Positions 16,554 to 26,090 are shown, counted from the first letter of the stretch. The stretch is 64,000 bases of DNA from Bacillota bacterium (GCA_023426245.1 JAFABB010000003.1:140157-204156), one strand, 5' to 3'. Notes: generated by a model from the sequence alone, not told the origin. A program made the numbers and translations.

Positions 16554-17771
16554 CTATAATGAATTGGTTGATCCCATGGTCAGGCCGATCCGCCGAATAT
16601 GGGCTTCAACTTCAACTTTTACCGGTAATTTGCAATACTCATCTTGCCAATGGGGTTTTAGTTTCCTCCATATTTTAGGATGCCAGCGAGAGATAATATC
16701 GCCGAACCCAAAAACGTCGCTGGCGTATTCCTTTTTTTGGGTTTTAGCGATCGCGTGTTTCACTTCGTCTTCGATGGCCTTGGCATATTGGCGGTCAAGT
16801 TTCTTCATCATCCTGGCATCGGTAACAGCGGTTTTAGTCACAAAACTTTCTCCGCTCAACCTGCCTTCGGCTTCGATCATCACGGTTATATGAGGTTTTC
16901 CGTGCTTGATTTGAAGTTTTATTTTTTGGCTGGCTTCTTGATTGAGCACCGTAATTAAATTTTGCTTACTGTTAACACGGGGGCACTTAAAGGTGAACAT
17001 CCCTTCGCGCATTTCCCCCCACACCCAGAGCGTCCCTCTGGTTTCGACGCCGTTTAACCAACCAACCATTTTGGTATCTCGAAACACTGCGCTTCCTGAT
17101 ATCATTAACACTTTCTGCTCCCCGGAACCGCCGGCGTCCTTGGACCCTTTTTCATCTTTAGAAGGCGGTTGTGTTTCTATCCGGGCCAGGATCGGTTCTA
17201 CGCCATCATCCGAAAGATCGAGCAGAAAATCGTGGATATCCGAAGGGTAAACCGTTTTGGAATGTTTGTAGGCGATTTCCTGGATATTGGCTATGGCTAT
17301 ACCGGCCATTTTTTCGGTTAGATCTTTTACCCCAAGGATATCTTTGGCCTTACCGGGCGTAACCAATAAATGCATATCCCGGCGGAACACCCTCGGGCGA
17401 TCCAGATAATCGATGATCGAGTCCATTTTTTCTTGGGCAAATTTTGCACTGACGATAATGGCCCGCATGTTATTCCAATATAATAAACGCGGCAAACGGG
17501 TGTATAAATCCCGTTCAGCCTCACCGAGGGTCGGTCCTGTACCCGTGACAATAAAAAAAGAATCTTTGCCGCCTCCTGCGCCGCCTTCGGATGAGGATGA
17601 TGTTGAAGCGGCATTGGCTACCTGCACAGAAAGGTCAATATGATTCGTCTTTGATGCCAGGTCAACAGCCGCCGCCATTACGATGGAAAGATGATTAATT
17701 TCCTTTTGACCCGCGCACCCGGACGAAAAAGAACAAAGTAAAAATATTAAAATAAGTGTCAGGAGTTTCAA
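16554..17771 (-). CDS. Ger(x)C-family germinant-receptor lipoprotein (C subunit), operon 2
   Basis: About 405 residues. The lipobox FSSGCAGQKEIN after a hydrophobic signal and the body (VDLASKTNHIDLSVQVAN, RLLYWNNMRAIIVSAKFA) match Ger(x)C proteins. I place the start at TTG 17771, preceded by AAAGGAG with a 10-nt gap and overlapping the stop of the B gene (TTGA), because the signal peptide then begins at residue 1. The frame stays open far upstream inside the B gene and that extension is an artefact. An insertion rich in Ser/Gly (SSSSEGGAGGGKDS, about residue 50) and a KDEKGSKDAGG loop are unusual low-complexity stretches. Confidence 0.92.
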   Translation of the reverse strand: MKLLTLILIFLLCSFSSGCAGQKEINHLSIVMAAAVDLASKTNHIDLSVQVANAASTSSSSEGGAGGGKDSFFIVTGTGPTLGEAERDLYTRLPRLLYWNNMRAIIVSAKFAQEKMDSIIDYLDRPRVFRRDMHLLVTPGKAKDILGVKDLTEKMAGIAIANIQEIAYKHSKTVYPSDIHDFLLDLSDDGVEPILARIETQPPSKDEKGSKDAGGSGEQKVLMISGSAVFRDTKMVGWLNGVETRGTLWVWGEMREGMFTFKCPRVNSKQNLITVLNQEASQKIKLQIKHGKPHITVMIEAEGRLSGESFVTKTAVTDARMMKKLDRQYAKAIEDEVKHAIAKTQKKEYASDVFGFGDIISRWHPKIWRKLKPHWQDEYCKLPVKVEVEAHIRRIGLTMGSTNSL

Positions 17772-18865
17772 CTCATTTTTACTCCTTTTCGGCCGATGAA
17801 AGCAATCGTAAGCAAAATAAAGGGAATACCGAGTTCGATTGAGAGCGCATAGGGACTCCATATTTTCCTCAAAAAACCGACGAGCTCGGAAATGTTTACG
17901 TGGATGATTAAAACCAGCGCTACAATAAGGGTCCCGATGGGTAAAACCAAGGATTGATAGCGGGATAGCTTTAACCATTGACCGGTTGCCAACACGGTTA
18001 TATAATAACAAATTGTAATCTTGGTAAAGGCCCCGACAACCCAGATTAACATAAAAACTGATTCTACCCGTTCGATGATATCGGTAATAATGATGTTCCG
18101 CGCAACCATGTAGTTAGGAAACAATAATCTGCCGGTCTGCAAAGCTCCGAAACATAAAATGGCAACCAGTACCGTCAGGGAAAAGAGAGAAGTTAAAATA
18201 AGAACTGCCGATAAACCGGTTCGTCGGGCCGATAATGTCTGGTTCATATAGGGTAGGAGGAACGCTAAAACGAAGACTTCGCCGATTCTGCCCGCAACAG
18301 GAAAAGAACCTTTGATGATAGGGAGGATCCCGTTGGCGAAAAATGGCAGGATGCGAATAGGCTGGAATTCTTCGGCTGCCATCACCAGCGAAAGGAGAAA
18401 GAAGCCGACGACTATGGTAATCAGTATAACGTTAAGCCGGCTGATGACTTCTAAGCCTTGCAAAACCGCTAAAGCAGATACGAATAAAATACTGACAACG
18501 AGAACAAGCATTGGCATATCCTCCAGGAAAACCGAAAGCATGAACTCGGTAAACTCTCTTGTGGTAAGTGCGGTTAAATAGAGAAAAAAGCCGATCAAGA
18601 TCAATCCCACGAATTTTCCGGGAATTTTACCCACAATATCTTCGCTGTATTCTAGGATCGTTTTGCCGGGAAATTTTCTGCCGAGAGCCACTATATTCAA
18701 AATTACCGCCACACCGATGAAGGAAGCGATAATTACCGAAAGCCAGGCGTCTTCTTTGGCTTCCGCCGCTGTAAACGCGGGGAGTGAAAATATTGAAGTG
18801 GGTAAAACAGTGGCGATCAGCAGCAACATCGTTTGGTGATCAGAAATTTTTCCGTTTTCCAGCAT
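17768..18865 (-). CDS. GerAB-family germinant-receptor permease (B subunit), operon 2
   Basis: A 365-residue, ten-helix membrane protein of the GerAB family. The N-terminus (ISDHQTMLLLIATVLPTSIFSLP) and GRKFPGKTILEYSEDIVGKIPGK near residue 65 are typical. Start ATG 18865 follows AAGGAGAAGCGG. It lies between gerA (91 nt upstream) and gerC (overlapping), the standard order. It is clearly diverged from the operon 1 B subunit, so the two receptors probably respond to different germinants. Confidence 0.93.
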   Translation of the reverse strand: MLENGKISDHQTMLLLIATVLPTSIFSLPAFTAAEAKEDAWLSVIIASFIGVAVILNIVALGRKFPGKTILEYSEDIVGKIPGKFVGLILIGFFLYLTALTTREFTEFMLSVFLEDMPMLVLVVSILFVSALAVLQGLEVISRLNVILITIVVGFFLLSLVMAAEEFQPIRILPFFANGILPIIKGSFPVAGRIGEVFVLAFLLPYMNQTLSARRTGLSAVLILTSLFSLTVLVAILCFGALQTGRLLFPNYMVARNIIITDIIERVESVFMLIWVVGAFTKITICYYITVLATGQWLKLSRYQSLVLPIGTLIVALVLIIHVNISELVGFLRKIWSPYALSIELGIPFILLTIAFIGRKGVKMS

Positions 18866-18955
18866 CGTCCGCTTCTCCTTATGGATTCAAATGATTTCCT
18901 CTGGCTGTCCAGGCGCCTAAATGGGATGGAAATGATGAGTTTTCGCCCCTCAATA

Positions 18956-20524
18956 TTATTCTTCAGACTGCTTTGGGTTGGCATCTTTCGCCCACCATGG
19001 AATTCTGAAGAATATTTCTTTGCTTTTGTAAGTGTTCCATGGCGCAACCGGGGTTAAATAAGGCACACCGAAAGAACGCAGTGAAACAAGGTGAATTAAG
19101 ATCACAATCAGTCCCAATAACAATCCGTAAAGTCCCAGAAATGCGCTTAGAATTAATAAAGGAAAACGGAGCACCCGCAAAGTGAGGTTGGTGGTATATC
19201 CGGGTATAGCATAGGATGATAAAGCGGTAAAAGCTACTATAATCACGACGGATGGGGAAATATATCCGGCTTTGACTGCGGCATCGCCCATAATCAAGCC
19301 GCCCACAATGCTGATGGCGCTGCCAATGGGCCTTGGCAGACGCACGCCGACTTCGCGGACTACTTCAAAAGATATTTCCAATAACAAAATTTCAATAAAG
19401 GCAGGGAAAGGAATATTTTCCCGCGCTGCAGCAATGGTTAGAAGCAACGGGGTAGGTATCAAGTCGGGGTGAAAGGTGCTGACTGCGACATAAATAGATG
19501 GTAAAGTCAGTAAAGCAACTAGACAAAGCATTCGGATCCAACGTAAAAATGTTCCGATGTAAAAATTTTCATAAAAATCCTCATTGGCTTGCAGGGATTC
19601 TAAAAACAGGTAGGGTACGGTCAATACGAAGGGCGTGTTGTCGGTCAGGATAGCCACTTTTCCCTCAACCAAAAGCGCGGCCACTTTATCCGGCCGTTCG
19701 GTTCGGCCAATCGTGTAAAATGGAGAAAGCGGGCTATCTTTGATCAATTCCTCAATATAGCCACTTTCCAAGACCAAATCGATCTCAATCTTTTTTAATC
19801 TCCTGCGAAGTTCGGCAACGACTTTTTCATCGGCTACTCCTTTGATGTAAGCGATCATGACGGCATTTTTACTCAGATTTCCGATGGCAAACGATTCCGT
19901 CTGTAAACGTGGACTCCGAATCCGCCTTCGGATTAACGCCATATTTACTTTCAATACTTCAGTGAAACCGTCGCGGGGGCCTCTGATTACCGGTTCAATA
20001 ATCGGTTCGCTAACGGATCTGGAAGGGATTTTGCCAGTACCAACGATCAGTGCGGCAGAATGACCATCAATGAAAATGATTGTGTCGCCACTCAGAAGAG
20101 AGTCGACCAGCTTTGAAGAATCCTCACTTTCCTTTACTTCGGCAATACTCATCACTGAGTCTTTGATTTTTAGGAAGGCATTGGCCGGAGTTAAATCGCT
20201 TTCCTTATGGAAGGGTTTAAAAATTCCCTCCGTGATTAACAATTGATCGGACATGCCATCCATCGTGACAACGGCGCAAGCTACTTTTTCGTCAGCGCCG
20301 GCTTTATAATCCCGTATCAAAATATCAGGGCAGTTACCCATGATTTCTTTCAATTGAAGAAGGTTTTTTTCCAGGTTATTGTGCACACGGAGTTCAGCTG
20401 CAGTTTCAGTTTTTGTTTTTTCTTTATTATCTGTTTTTTTGGAGACTCTTTTTAGCATGGATAATCTTCCCGGCTTTAGTTTAAACTCATTGTTTCCCAA
20501 AAAACCGTTTAAAAATGAAACCAT
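18956..20524 (-). CDS. GerA-family germinant-receptor subunit A, operon 2
   Basis: A 522-residue A subunit, within family range. The N-terminal soluble domain has a charged extension (KKTDNKEKTKTETAAE, residues 29-44). The signature RGPRDGFTEVLKVNMALIRRR lies around residue 180, followed by FYTIGRTERPDKVAALLVEGKVAI and a C-terminal half with membrane helices. The start at 20524 has no strong ribosome site; an internal ATG at 20458 is the alternative. The 5' flank (20525-20600) shows no clear vegetative promoter, in keeping with forespore-type control that I cannot prove. Confidence 0.92.
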   Translation of the reverse strand: MVSFLNGFLGNNEFKLKPGRLSMLKRVSKKTDNKEKTKTETAAELRVHNNLEKNLLQLKEIMGNCPDILIRDYKAGADEKVACAVVTMDGMSDQLLITEGIFKPFHKESDLTPANAFLKIKDSVMSIAEVKESEDSSKLVDSLLSGDTIIFIDGHSAALIVGTGKIPSRSVSEPIIEPVIRGPRDGFTEVLKVNMALIRRRIRSPRLQTESFAIGNLSKNAVMIAYIKGVADEKVVAELRRRLKKIEIDLVLESGYIEELIKDSPLSPFYTIGRTERPDKVAALLVEGKVAILTDNTPFVLTVPYLFLESLQANEDFYENFYIGTFLRWIRMLCLVALLTLPSIYVAVSTFHPDLIPTPLLLTIAAARENIPFPAFIEILLLEISFEVVREVGVRLPRPIGSAISIVGGLIMGDAAVKAGYISPSVVIIVAFTALSSYAIPGYTTNLTLRVLRFPLLILSAFLGLYGLLLGLIVILIHLVSLRSFGVPYLTPVAPWNTYKSKEIFFRIPWWAKDANPKQSEE

Positions 20525-20745
20525 CTTTTGAGTATTGTTCCAGATATATAAAAAGATATTCCCCTTTAAAGATGACTAAAATCCTTATTTCTCCGATTGC
20601 AGGAATTCCTTAAAACAATCATTCACCAAATGATAACAGATTTTTTTGAGTAAAATCAATTTACCAGGAGAAAAGAGTTCCTCGGACTTGATTCTTTTAC
20701 AACCAATGGATACATTTACTTAAATTTCAATTAACGGGAACGACA

Positions 20746-20774
20746 TTGACTACATATCATAATATTTATACAAT
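20746..20774 (+). promoter_or_regulatory. Sigma-A-type promoter for the four-gene radical SAM cluster
   Basis: TTGACT (20746-20751), a 17-nt AT-rich spacer and TACAAT (20769-20774). It gives a leader of about 215 nt before the first gene at 20996. The rest of 20525-20995 holds no conserved gene; two very short ORFs in the leader are described separately. Confidence 0.6.
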
Positions 20775-20820
20775 TATGAATGTAATCAATGGCCTTCGAG
20801 TTAAAAAACTGGAGGGACTA

Positions 20821-20951
20821 TTGTTTAAGGAGAAATTTGAAAGAGTGAGGCGCTCGTTTTTTTGACACCGATGTCAAAAGGGCTAGGGGTTGGGGTTGCT
20901 TTCCGTTACAATGAATTTGTCTCAATGCCGTCGGCCCGTTGGAATCGCTGA
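20821..20951 (+). other. Leader with two very short ORFs upstream of the radical SAM cluster
   Basis: A 14-codon ORF (TTG 20821 to TGA 20865) follows GGAGGG by 4 nt and would encode a basic peptide. A 26-codon ORF (ATG 20871 to TGA 20951) beginning MSKGLGVGVAFRYNEF has no good ribosome site. Either could be a leader peptide, or the second a substrate peptide for the SPASM enzyme. Both may equally be chance, and I have no homology to support them. Confidence 0.2.
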
Positions 20952-20995
20952 AGCAATGAATACAATCAAAGTCAATAAAAATAAAGGAGACCGAC

Positions 20996-22174
20996 ATGCA
21001 TACCCGCGGATTTGACAGCAATCAAGGGACCATCAAAGCTCCAAAAAAGTTGAAGGGTAAATATTGCCTGCAACCCTTCACCAATGTCGATATCCACAGT
21101 AACAACGGAGTACGCTGCTGCAGTGAGTCGTGGATGCCAAGCTGGATCGGGGATTTTTCCCGAAATTCCATCGAGGAGATTTGGAATTCCCCCAAAATAC
21201 AGGAAATCAGGGAAAGCGTTTTAGAAGGTACGTATCAATATTGCGATTGGCACCAATGTCCTTTTTATTGCAACGACCGGTATTATTTATACTCCCGGGA
21301 AGAAATGGAGAATCCCCAAAGCCTTCCGGACTTACAGCGTAACCGTTTAACAAAATACAGGCCGTGGATTCAATATATTTTGGAAGGTAAAACCGAGCTG
21401 AAAATCATGCCGGCTAATTATAACCTGGCATATGACGAGACCTGCAATTTACAATGCCCCAGTTGCCGTAAGACGGCCAGGATTTATGCCCAGGGCCCGG
21501 AATATCAATCCCGTCTGGATATTCAGCAGAAATTGTTGCAAGAAGTGGAAGCCAAAGGATTCGATAATATTGGACGCTTTAACCTGACCGGTTCCGGGGA
21601 GCCTTTTAGTTCCAAAATATTCCGAGAGTTTCTGTTTGATTTTGACGGCGGCAAACATCCCAAGCTGGATATTAATATTCAATCCAACGGGCTTTTGTTT
21701 ACTCCGGAAGTGTGGCGGAAGATGGAAAAAATTCACGACAATATCAACGAAGTGATCATTTCCCTGGATGCTTCCTGCGGGGAGACTTACCAGAAAATCC
21801 GGGTTAACGGGAATTTTGAAGTTCTGCTGAAAAATATCGAATTTTTAGCAGGGCTGCGGCAGGGAAATAAGATCAGACGTTTGATGCTGGCTTTTGTGGT
21901 CCAAGAAAAAAATTACCGGGAAATGGTCCCCGCCCTTGAAATTGGCCGGAAATATCAGGTGGATTTGTTCATATTCAACCTGCTCAATGACTGGATGTCA
22001 TGGTCGAAAGCGGAATACGAGCAAAATGCGGTCTGGAAAGTGTACCATCCGGAGTACTCCGACTTTATCGAAATTTTACGGAACCCAATCTTTGACGACC
22101 CAATGATTGACCTGGGGAATATGACGGAATACCGTTTGAGGGCCAAGGAAAAACGCACGGTGAAGGAAGCGTAA
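20996..22174 (+). CDS. SPASM/radical SAM protein with the SPASM-like domain at the N-terminus
   Basis: 392 residues. The radical SAM motif CNLQCPSC is at Cys150, 154 and 157, followed by a barrel with LTGSGEPF (GGE-like) near 190. Before it lies a cysteine-rich region (C24, CC at 41-42, C83, C88, C92) with CLQPFTNVDIHSNNGVRCC, the pattern of a SPASM auxiliary-cluster domain, which usually follows the barrel. SPASM enzymes modify peptides, proteins or sugars by radical chemistry. Ribosome site AAAGGAG precedes ATG 20996. First gene of a tight operon with a GH-like protein, a second radical SAM protein and an aminotransferase. The substrate is unknown. Confidence 0.85.
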   Translation: MHTRGFDSNQGTIKAPKKLKGKYCLQPFTNVDIHSNNGVRCCSESWMPSWIGDFSRNSIEEIWNSPKIQEIRESVLEGTYQYCDWHQCPFYCNDRYYLYSREEMENPQSLPDLQRNRLTKYRPWIQYILEGKTELKIMPANYNLAYDETCNLQCPSCRKTARIYAQGPEYQSRLDIQQKLLQEVEAKGFDNIGRFNLTGSGEPFSSKIFREFLFDFDGGKHPKLDINIQSNGLLFTPEVWRKMEKIHDNINEVIISLDASCGETYQKIRVNGNFEVLLKNIEFLAGLRQGNKIRRLMLAFVVQEKNYREMVPALEIGRKYQVDLFIFNLLNDWMSWSKAEYEQNAVWKVYHPEYSDFIEILRNPIFDDPMIDLGNMTEYRLRAKEKRTVKEA

Positions 22175-22176
22175 GG

Positions 22177-23544
22177 ATGAAATTGAAGCAGGTAACACTT
22201 AAAAGGAATAAGACCCGGCTGATTCTTTCCAATGGCAGCGAACGCAGCGATTTTGTACCGGTTGACGAAATTTTTGCCAAACTGGGACGGATCCATGATG
22301 GTATTCAATTGCTAAAGACCTATTACCCCAGGGATCCGGCGTGGTCCAATCGCCAAAAAATCTCGACCGTAACCGCCAAAAAGGATGTCCGTTACGCCTG
22401 GGATTACGAGTATGAAGATTACCACCCCCTGGATATTTGGGAGAAAGAAAGTGTCACCCGGCAACAAATTGAAGCCCTAAAAAGTTACGGTTCCGATTTA
22501 CACCTTACCTTGACGCTGGAGTTGTCCTTATCCGATGCTGAAATCATCCAAATCGTCCAAGCGCTCAACCCCTACGGTAGAGTATTTCTGCGTATCAATC
22601 ACGAGGCCAACGGCAACTGGTTCCGGTATAGCCGGCAACATACTTTTCAGGAATACAGCGACTTTTTTGTCCGCTGCCATAAAATCATCAAGAATCATTC
22701 AGCCAATATTTTTACAGTGTTCAATCTCTCCGCCGACTCCTTTGTCAATGAAAAGCTGGTGGTTGACAGGTTCCTGTATTTATCGGAGGGGCAGTTGCGG
22801 GAGGCGTTGAACGCCGCCGATTACTGGTCCATTGACAAATATGTTTCCTTACATTACGGCTGGCCCTTTGAACCGGAGATAACCGGAAAGAGCACCGCTT
22901 ATTTTAAGGGTAGTATCGATCAATGGTGGCAGTTGATTGAAGAAACGTACCTGAAAATGATTTGGCATAATCATTTGGTGGCCAAGCCTTTATTTATCAA
23001 TGAATTCAACTCTGATTCCAATGTGGACGGCTATGGGGACCAGGCCCAGACCATTGGTGGGGTTTATAACCGGCTGGCCCAAGGGGAGTTTGATTGGCTG
23101 GCGGGGATTACGTTATACCAGTTCCGGGATTACGGTGGCCTGGGGCTGGAAAAAGGGAATTTAGAGGAATACCAGCCATTGCCGGCGTTAAAAGCATACC
23201 GGGAGGCCATTGGGAAATTTCAATATCAATTGGATGTGGCGGAGCAGGAATGGCAGTATTCGGATTACACTTTCACCTGGAAAGACTCAGACCATATCCG
23301 GGGCCTACAAATCAGTCAACTGGACGGAGCAAGCAGGTTAATTAACCGCTTGGAATTTCCGCTTTTTGTGGTTTGTGGCCAAGCCCAGTCATGGATCCGG
23401 CTGGAACCCCACGAAAGTCTGGCCTTGGAGCATTTTCCGGAAATGGTGTTGTTGATTCCCCCGTATAAGGATTCCTGCGGCGCGTTGCGGGATATGGCGA
23501 CCCTTGGGGATTGCAAAGCCAGGATTGGGGAAATGTTTGAATAA
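22177..23544 (+). CDS. Glycoside-hydrolase-like TIM barrel (GH26-like)
   Basis: 455 residues, no signal peptide, so cytoplasmic. RINHEANGNWFRY (about 139-151) resembles the acid/base region of GH26 mannanases (HExNGxWxxW), and KPLFINEFNSD (about 270-280) resembles the nucleophile strand with Glu276. The two glutamates sit about 133 residues apart, as expected for clan GH-A. About 90 C-terminal residues after the barrel form a beta-rich tail. It starts 3 nt after the first gene's stop with weak AAGG upstream, so translation is probably coupled. A cytoplasmic location beside two radical SAM enzymes suggests remodelling of a nucleotide-sugar or glycan intermediate rather than polysaccharide digestion. 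That is inference. Confidence 0.65.
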   Translation: MKLKQVTLKRNKTRLILSNGSERSDFVPVDEIFAKLGRIHDGIQLLKTYYPRDPAWSNRQKISTVTAKKDVRYAWDYEYEDYHPLDIWEKESVTRQQIEALKSYGSDLHLTLTLELSLSDAEIIQIVQALNPYGRVFLRINHEANGNWFRYSRQHTFQEYSDFFVRCHKIIKNHSANIFTVFNLSADSFVNEKLVVDRFLYLSEGQLREALNAADYWSIDKYVSLHYGWPFEPEITGKSTAYFKGSIDQWWQLIEETYLKMIWHNHLVAKPLFINEFNSDSNVDGYGDQAQTIGGVYNRLAQGEFDWLAGITLYQFRDYGGLGLEKGNLEEYQPLPALKAYREAIGKFQYQLDVAEQEWQYSDYTFTWKDSDHIRGLQISQLDGASRLINRLEFPLFVVCGQAQSWIRLEPHESLALEHFPEMVLLIPPYKDSCGALRDMATLGDCKARIGEMFE

Positions 23545-23630
23545 AGAGGGATCGATGAGCTATGAAAAAGGTGTTAACAGTTATTCCGGAACAGGTTCGT
23601 GATTTCACAACTAAAAAAGGAGAAAAAATC

Positions 23631-24977
23631 ATGAAATTACTGCTATTAAGGCCTTATTACGGCGTAAATGTCCATGGTGATATGCATGGAGACTTGGGAA
23701 TTGCTGATTACTCACCGGAGATTTTTCCGGATCTTTCATTGGTGTGCGCCGCATCGGTTGCCAACAATAATCAACTGCTAGAGTTAAACGTGATGGACGC
23801 CAATGCCGAAAAATTATATCCGGTGCAGGTCATTGAAAAAATCCGAAAGGGTACCCATGTTATTTTATTAAAAGCAGCGGCGCCAACGATTCAATATGAT
23901 ATTGATTTCGCCATTCAATTAAAGAAACATTTTCCTGAGGCCAGGTTAATCCTAGGCGGGCATATCGCCAAGATTCTAAAAACGTGGATTCAAACCAATG
24001 TGCCGGAAATTGAGGAAGTAGTGGAAATCCCCCTTGAGAACTATGTGACGGAGTTGGTCAATGGCAAGGGCTCTTGGAAGGGAATCGACTATTTGCCGAA
24101 TCCCGATTATACCTTGTTGCCTTATAAGAAATATCGTAGCGCCGATGGTGAGCTCAGAGGTTGCTTGTATATGAGCCGGGGTTGCCCCAGCGGATGCGCT
24201 TATTGCCCATATTCATCCTTTTACCAACAGGGCATTGAGTTCCGATCGCCGGAAAAGGTCATTAATGATATTAAAGCATTATTGAAACTGGGGATTAAGG
24301 TCATCCACTTCCGGGATCAATATTTTACGTTAAATAAAAAAGCCGTGACCGATTTATGCCGGATGATCCGTCAACAAAAGCTGGACTTTAAATGGCGCTG
24401 CGAAACCAGAGCGGAGTCCTTGAATATCGAATTAATCAATCGGATGGTTGAAGCTGGAATGGAAATGATCAGTTTCGGCATTGAGTCGGCCTCGGAAAAA
24501 ACATTGAAAAACTATCGGAGGCCTGTAAACAATCTGGATAAGGTGAAAGAATATACCCACTATTTAAATCAAAAAAACGTCAAGACATTGGCTTTCTATA
24601 TCATCGGATTTCCCGGCGACACCTGGGAAAAAATCCAGGCCACTTACAAGTTGGCGCTGGAAATAAAAAGTACCTATGCTAAATTCTCAATCTTTTCCCA
24701 ATGCATCTTGGGTGTTCAGGGGAAGGAATTGACTCCGGGGGATTTTTCGCCATTCGAAAATACGATGGTCCAAAATCCCTCCAAATACCTTTCCCAGAAT
24801 GAACTACACTATCTTGTAAACCACCTGATGCTGTCTTATCACTCGGAAATGAACGGCATGAAAAACGCCTACAAGTTTCATTATATGAATCAAATGCGGT
24901 TTGAGGAATTTTTGAAGAATGTCAAAAAATATATGCAGAACCGGTCGGTGATGGAAATCGAGGAAAAAATATCGTAG
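23631..24977 (+). CDS. Cobalamin-type (B12-binding-like) radical SAM protein
   Basis: About 448 residues. An N-terminal Rossmann-like B12-binding-type domain (KLLLLRPYYG to LILGGHIAKIL, about 1-115) lacks the DxHxxG motif, as many of this class do. The radical SAM motif CPSGCAYC is at Cys185, 189 and 192, and GFPGDT near 350 is typical of the B12-radical SAM group. Members methylate unactivated carbons or do ring and chain rearrangements. Start ATG 23631 follows AAAAAAGGAG; the upstream open frame begins at 23562 without a site. It lies 86 nt after the GH-like gene and 11 nt before the aminotransferase. Confidence 0.85.
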   Translation: MKLLLLRPYYGVNVHGDMHGDLGIADYSPEIFPDLSLVCAASVANNNQLLELNVMDANAEKLYPVQVIEKIRKGTHVILLKAAAPTIQYDIDFAIQLKKHFPEARLILGGHIAKILKTWIQTNVPEIEEVVEIPLENYVTELVNGKGSWKGIDYLPNPDYTLLPYKKYRSADGELRGCLYMSRGCPSGCAYCPYSSFYQQGIEFRSPEKVINDIKALLKLGIKVIHFRDQYFTLNKKAVTDLCRMIRQQKLDFKWRCETRAESLNIELINRMVEAGMEMISFGIESASEKTLKNYRRPVNNLDKVKEYTHYLNQKNVKTLAFYIIGFPGDTWEKIQATYKLALEIKSTYAKFSIFSQCILGVQGKELTPGDFSPFENTMVQNPSKYLSQNELHYLVNHLMLSYHSEMNGMKNAYKFHYMNQMRFEEFLKNVKKYMQNRSVMEIEEKIS

Positions 24978-24988
24978 GAGGGATCGGG

Positions 24989-26089
24989 ATGGTATTTGAC
25001 TTTAATGATTATTTACCGGATTTTCAATCGGAGGCGGCAACCAAGGAATCTCTCCGGCAAAGGCTGGCTGACTATTTTCACTGCCATCACGCAACCTTGG
25101 TAGGGAACGGGACCATCGCCATCGAGATTGCCCTGAGGGCTTTTGGGCTAAAAAGAGGAACCAAGGTGATTGTTCCGGATCTGTCCTTTATCGCTACCGC
25201 CACTGCGGTTGCCAATAGCGGTATGATACCGTTGTATGCCGATATTGGCGAAGAATACTTCGGGTTAACGGTAGAGTCGGTAAGACAACAATATGACAGG
25301 AATGATAATGTCGGAGCGGTAATTGTAGTGCATTTCGCGGGGTTTGTTAACCGGCAAATATTCGCCATTAAGGAATTTTGCCAAGAAAAGAATCTCTATT
25401 TGCTGGAGGATTGCGCTCAAGTGTTCCCCTGCACTATAAACGGGAAACGGGTGGGCACCATCGGCGATGCCGGAACTTTCAGCCTGCAATCATCGAAAGT
25501 TGTCAATTGCGGCGAAGGAGGCATTATTACCACGAAATCCGAGGTCCTCACCCAAAGATGTGAAGCCATTTCCAACTGGGGTTTGAGTTCTCCGGGAATT
25601 GGGAGGGATTCCAAGCTACCCAGCAGTAATTTCCGGATGAGTGCGGTCCAAAGTTATTTTGTCTTAAAGCAAATGGAACAGTTGAATGGAATTGTAGCGG
25701 AAAGACTTCGGAAATATTCAGAATTCAAGGATTTGGCAAAGAAATACAATCTTGAACCGGCATTGCCTCGGGAAAAGGAGGGCATCATCGACTGCCCCTT
25801 TTTTTTTCCACTTAAAAGCAGCAAACGAAAGCTCAATATGTTAGAACCCCGGACGGAATATCCGATGCGCAAATCGACGATGGTAGCATCGATCCTTGGG
25901 TTTTTTCATCCGGACTTATTGGAAATCTATCAAAGCCTTCACTATGAAACCGATCGTATCAGCGATAAAGTCATCCGGGAGATTGATTTTATCAATATCC
26001 AGAGTTGCGAGAGTTCTTCCGCTGAGGGGATTATCCGTCAATATTGGATGCCGGAAAATGTCGGGAATCATCAATTCATCCTAAAATAA
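24989..26089 (+). CDS. DegT/DnrJ/EryC1/StrS-family PLP aminotransferase
   Basis: 366 residues, the normal size. The PLP lysine is Lys170 in SLQSSKVVNCGEGG, with LLEDCAQ (cofactor Asp141) and VGNGTIAIEIALR (phosphate-binding) in place. The family transfers an amino group from glutamate or glutamine to a keto-sugar or cyclitol. AGGAGGG precedes ATG 24989 and the gene closes the four-gene operon, followed by a large hairpin. An amino sugar or aminocyclitol made with help of two radical SAM enzymes is the most economical reading of the cluster; no glycosyltransferase or nucleotide-sugar enzyme is adjacent. Confidence 0.88.
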   Translation: MVFDFNDYLPDFQSEAATKESLRQRLADYFHCHHATLVGNGTIAIEIALRAFGLKRGTKVIVPDLSFIATATAVANSGMIPLYADIGEEYFGLTVESVRQQYDRNDNVGAVIVVHFAGFVNRQIFAIKEFCQEKNLYLLEDCAQVFPCTINGKRVGTIGDAGTFSLQSSKVVNCGEGGIITTKSEVLTQRCEAISNWGLSSPGIGRDSKLPSSNFRMSAVQSYFVLKQMEQLNGIVAERLRKYSEFKDLAKKYNLEPALPREKEGIIDCPFFFPLKSSKRKLNMLEPRTEYPMRKSTMVASILGFFHPDLLEIYQSLHYETDRISDKVIREIDFINIQSCESSSAEGIIRQYWMPENVGNHQFILK

Positions 26090-26090
26090 T

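Noticed and set aside
20818..21021. 67-codon minus-strand ORF upstream of the radical SAM cluster
   Set aside because: Overlaps the ribosome site and start of the SPASM gene on the other strand, with no ribosome site or conserved pattern.
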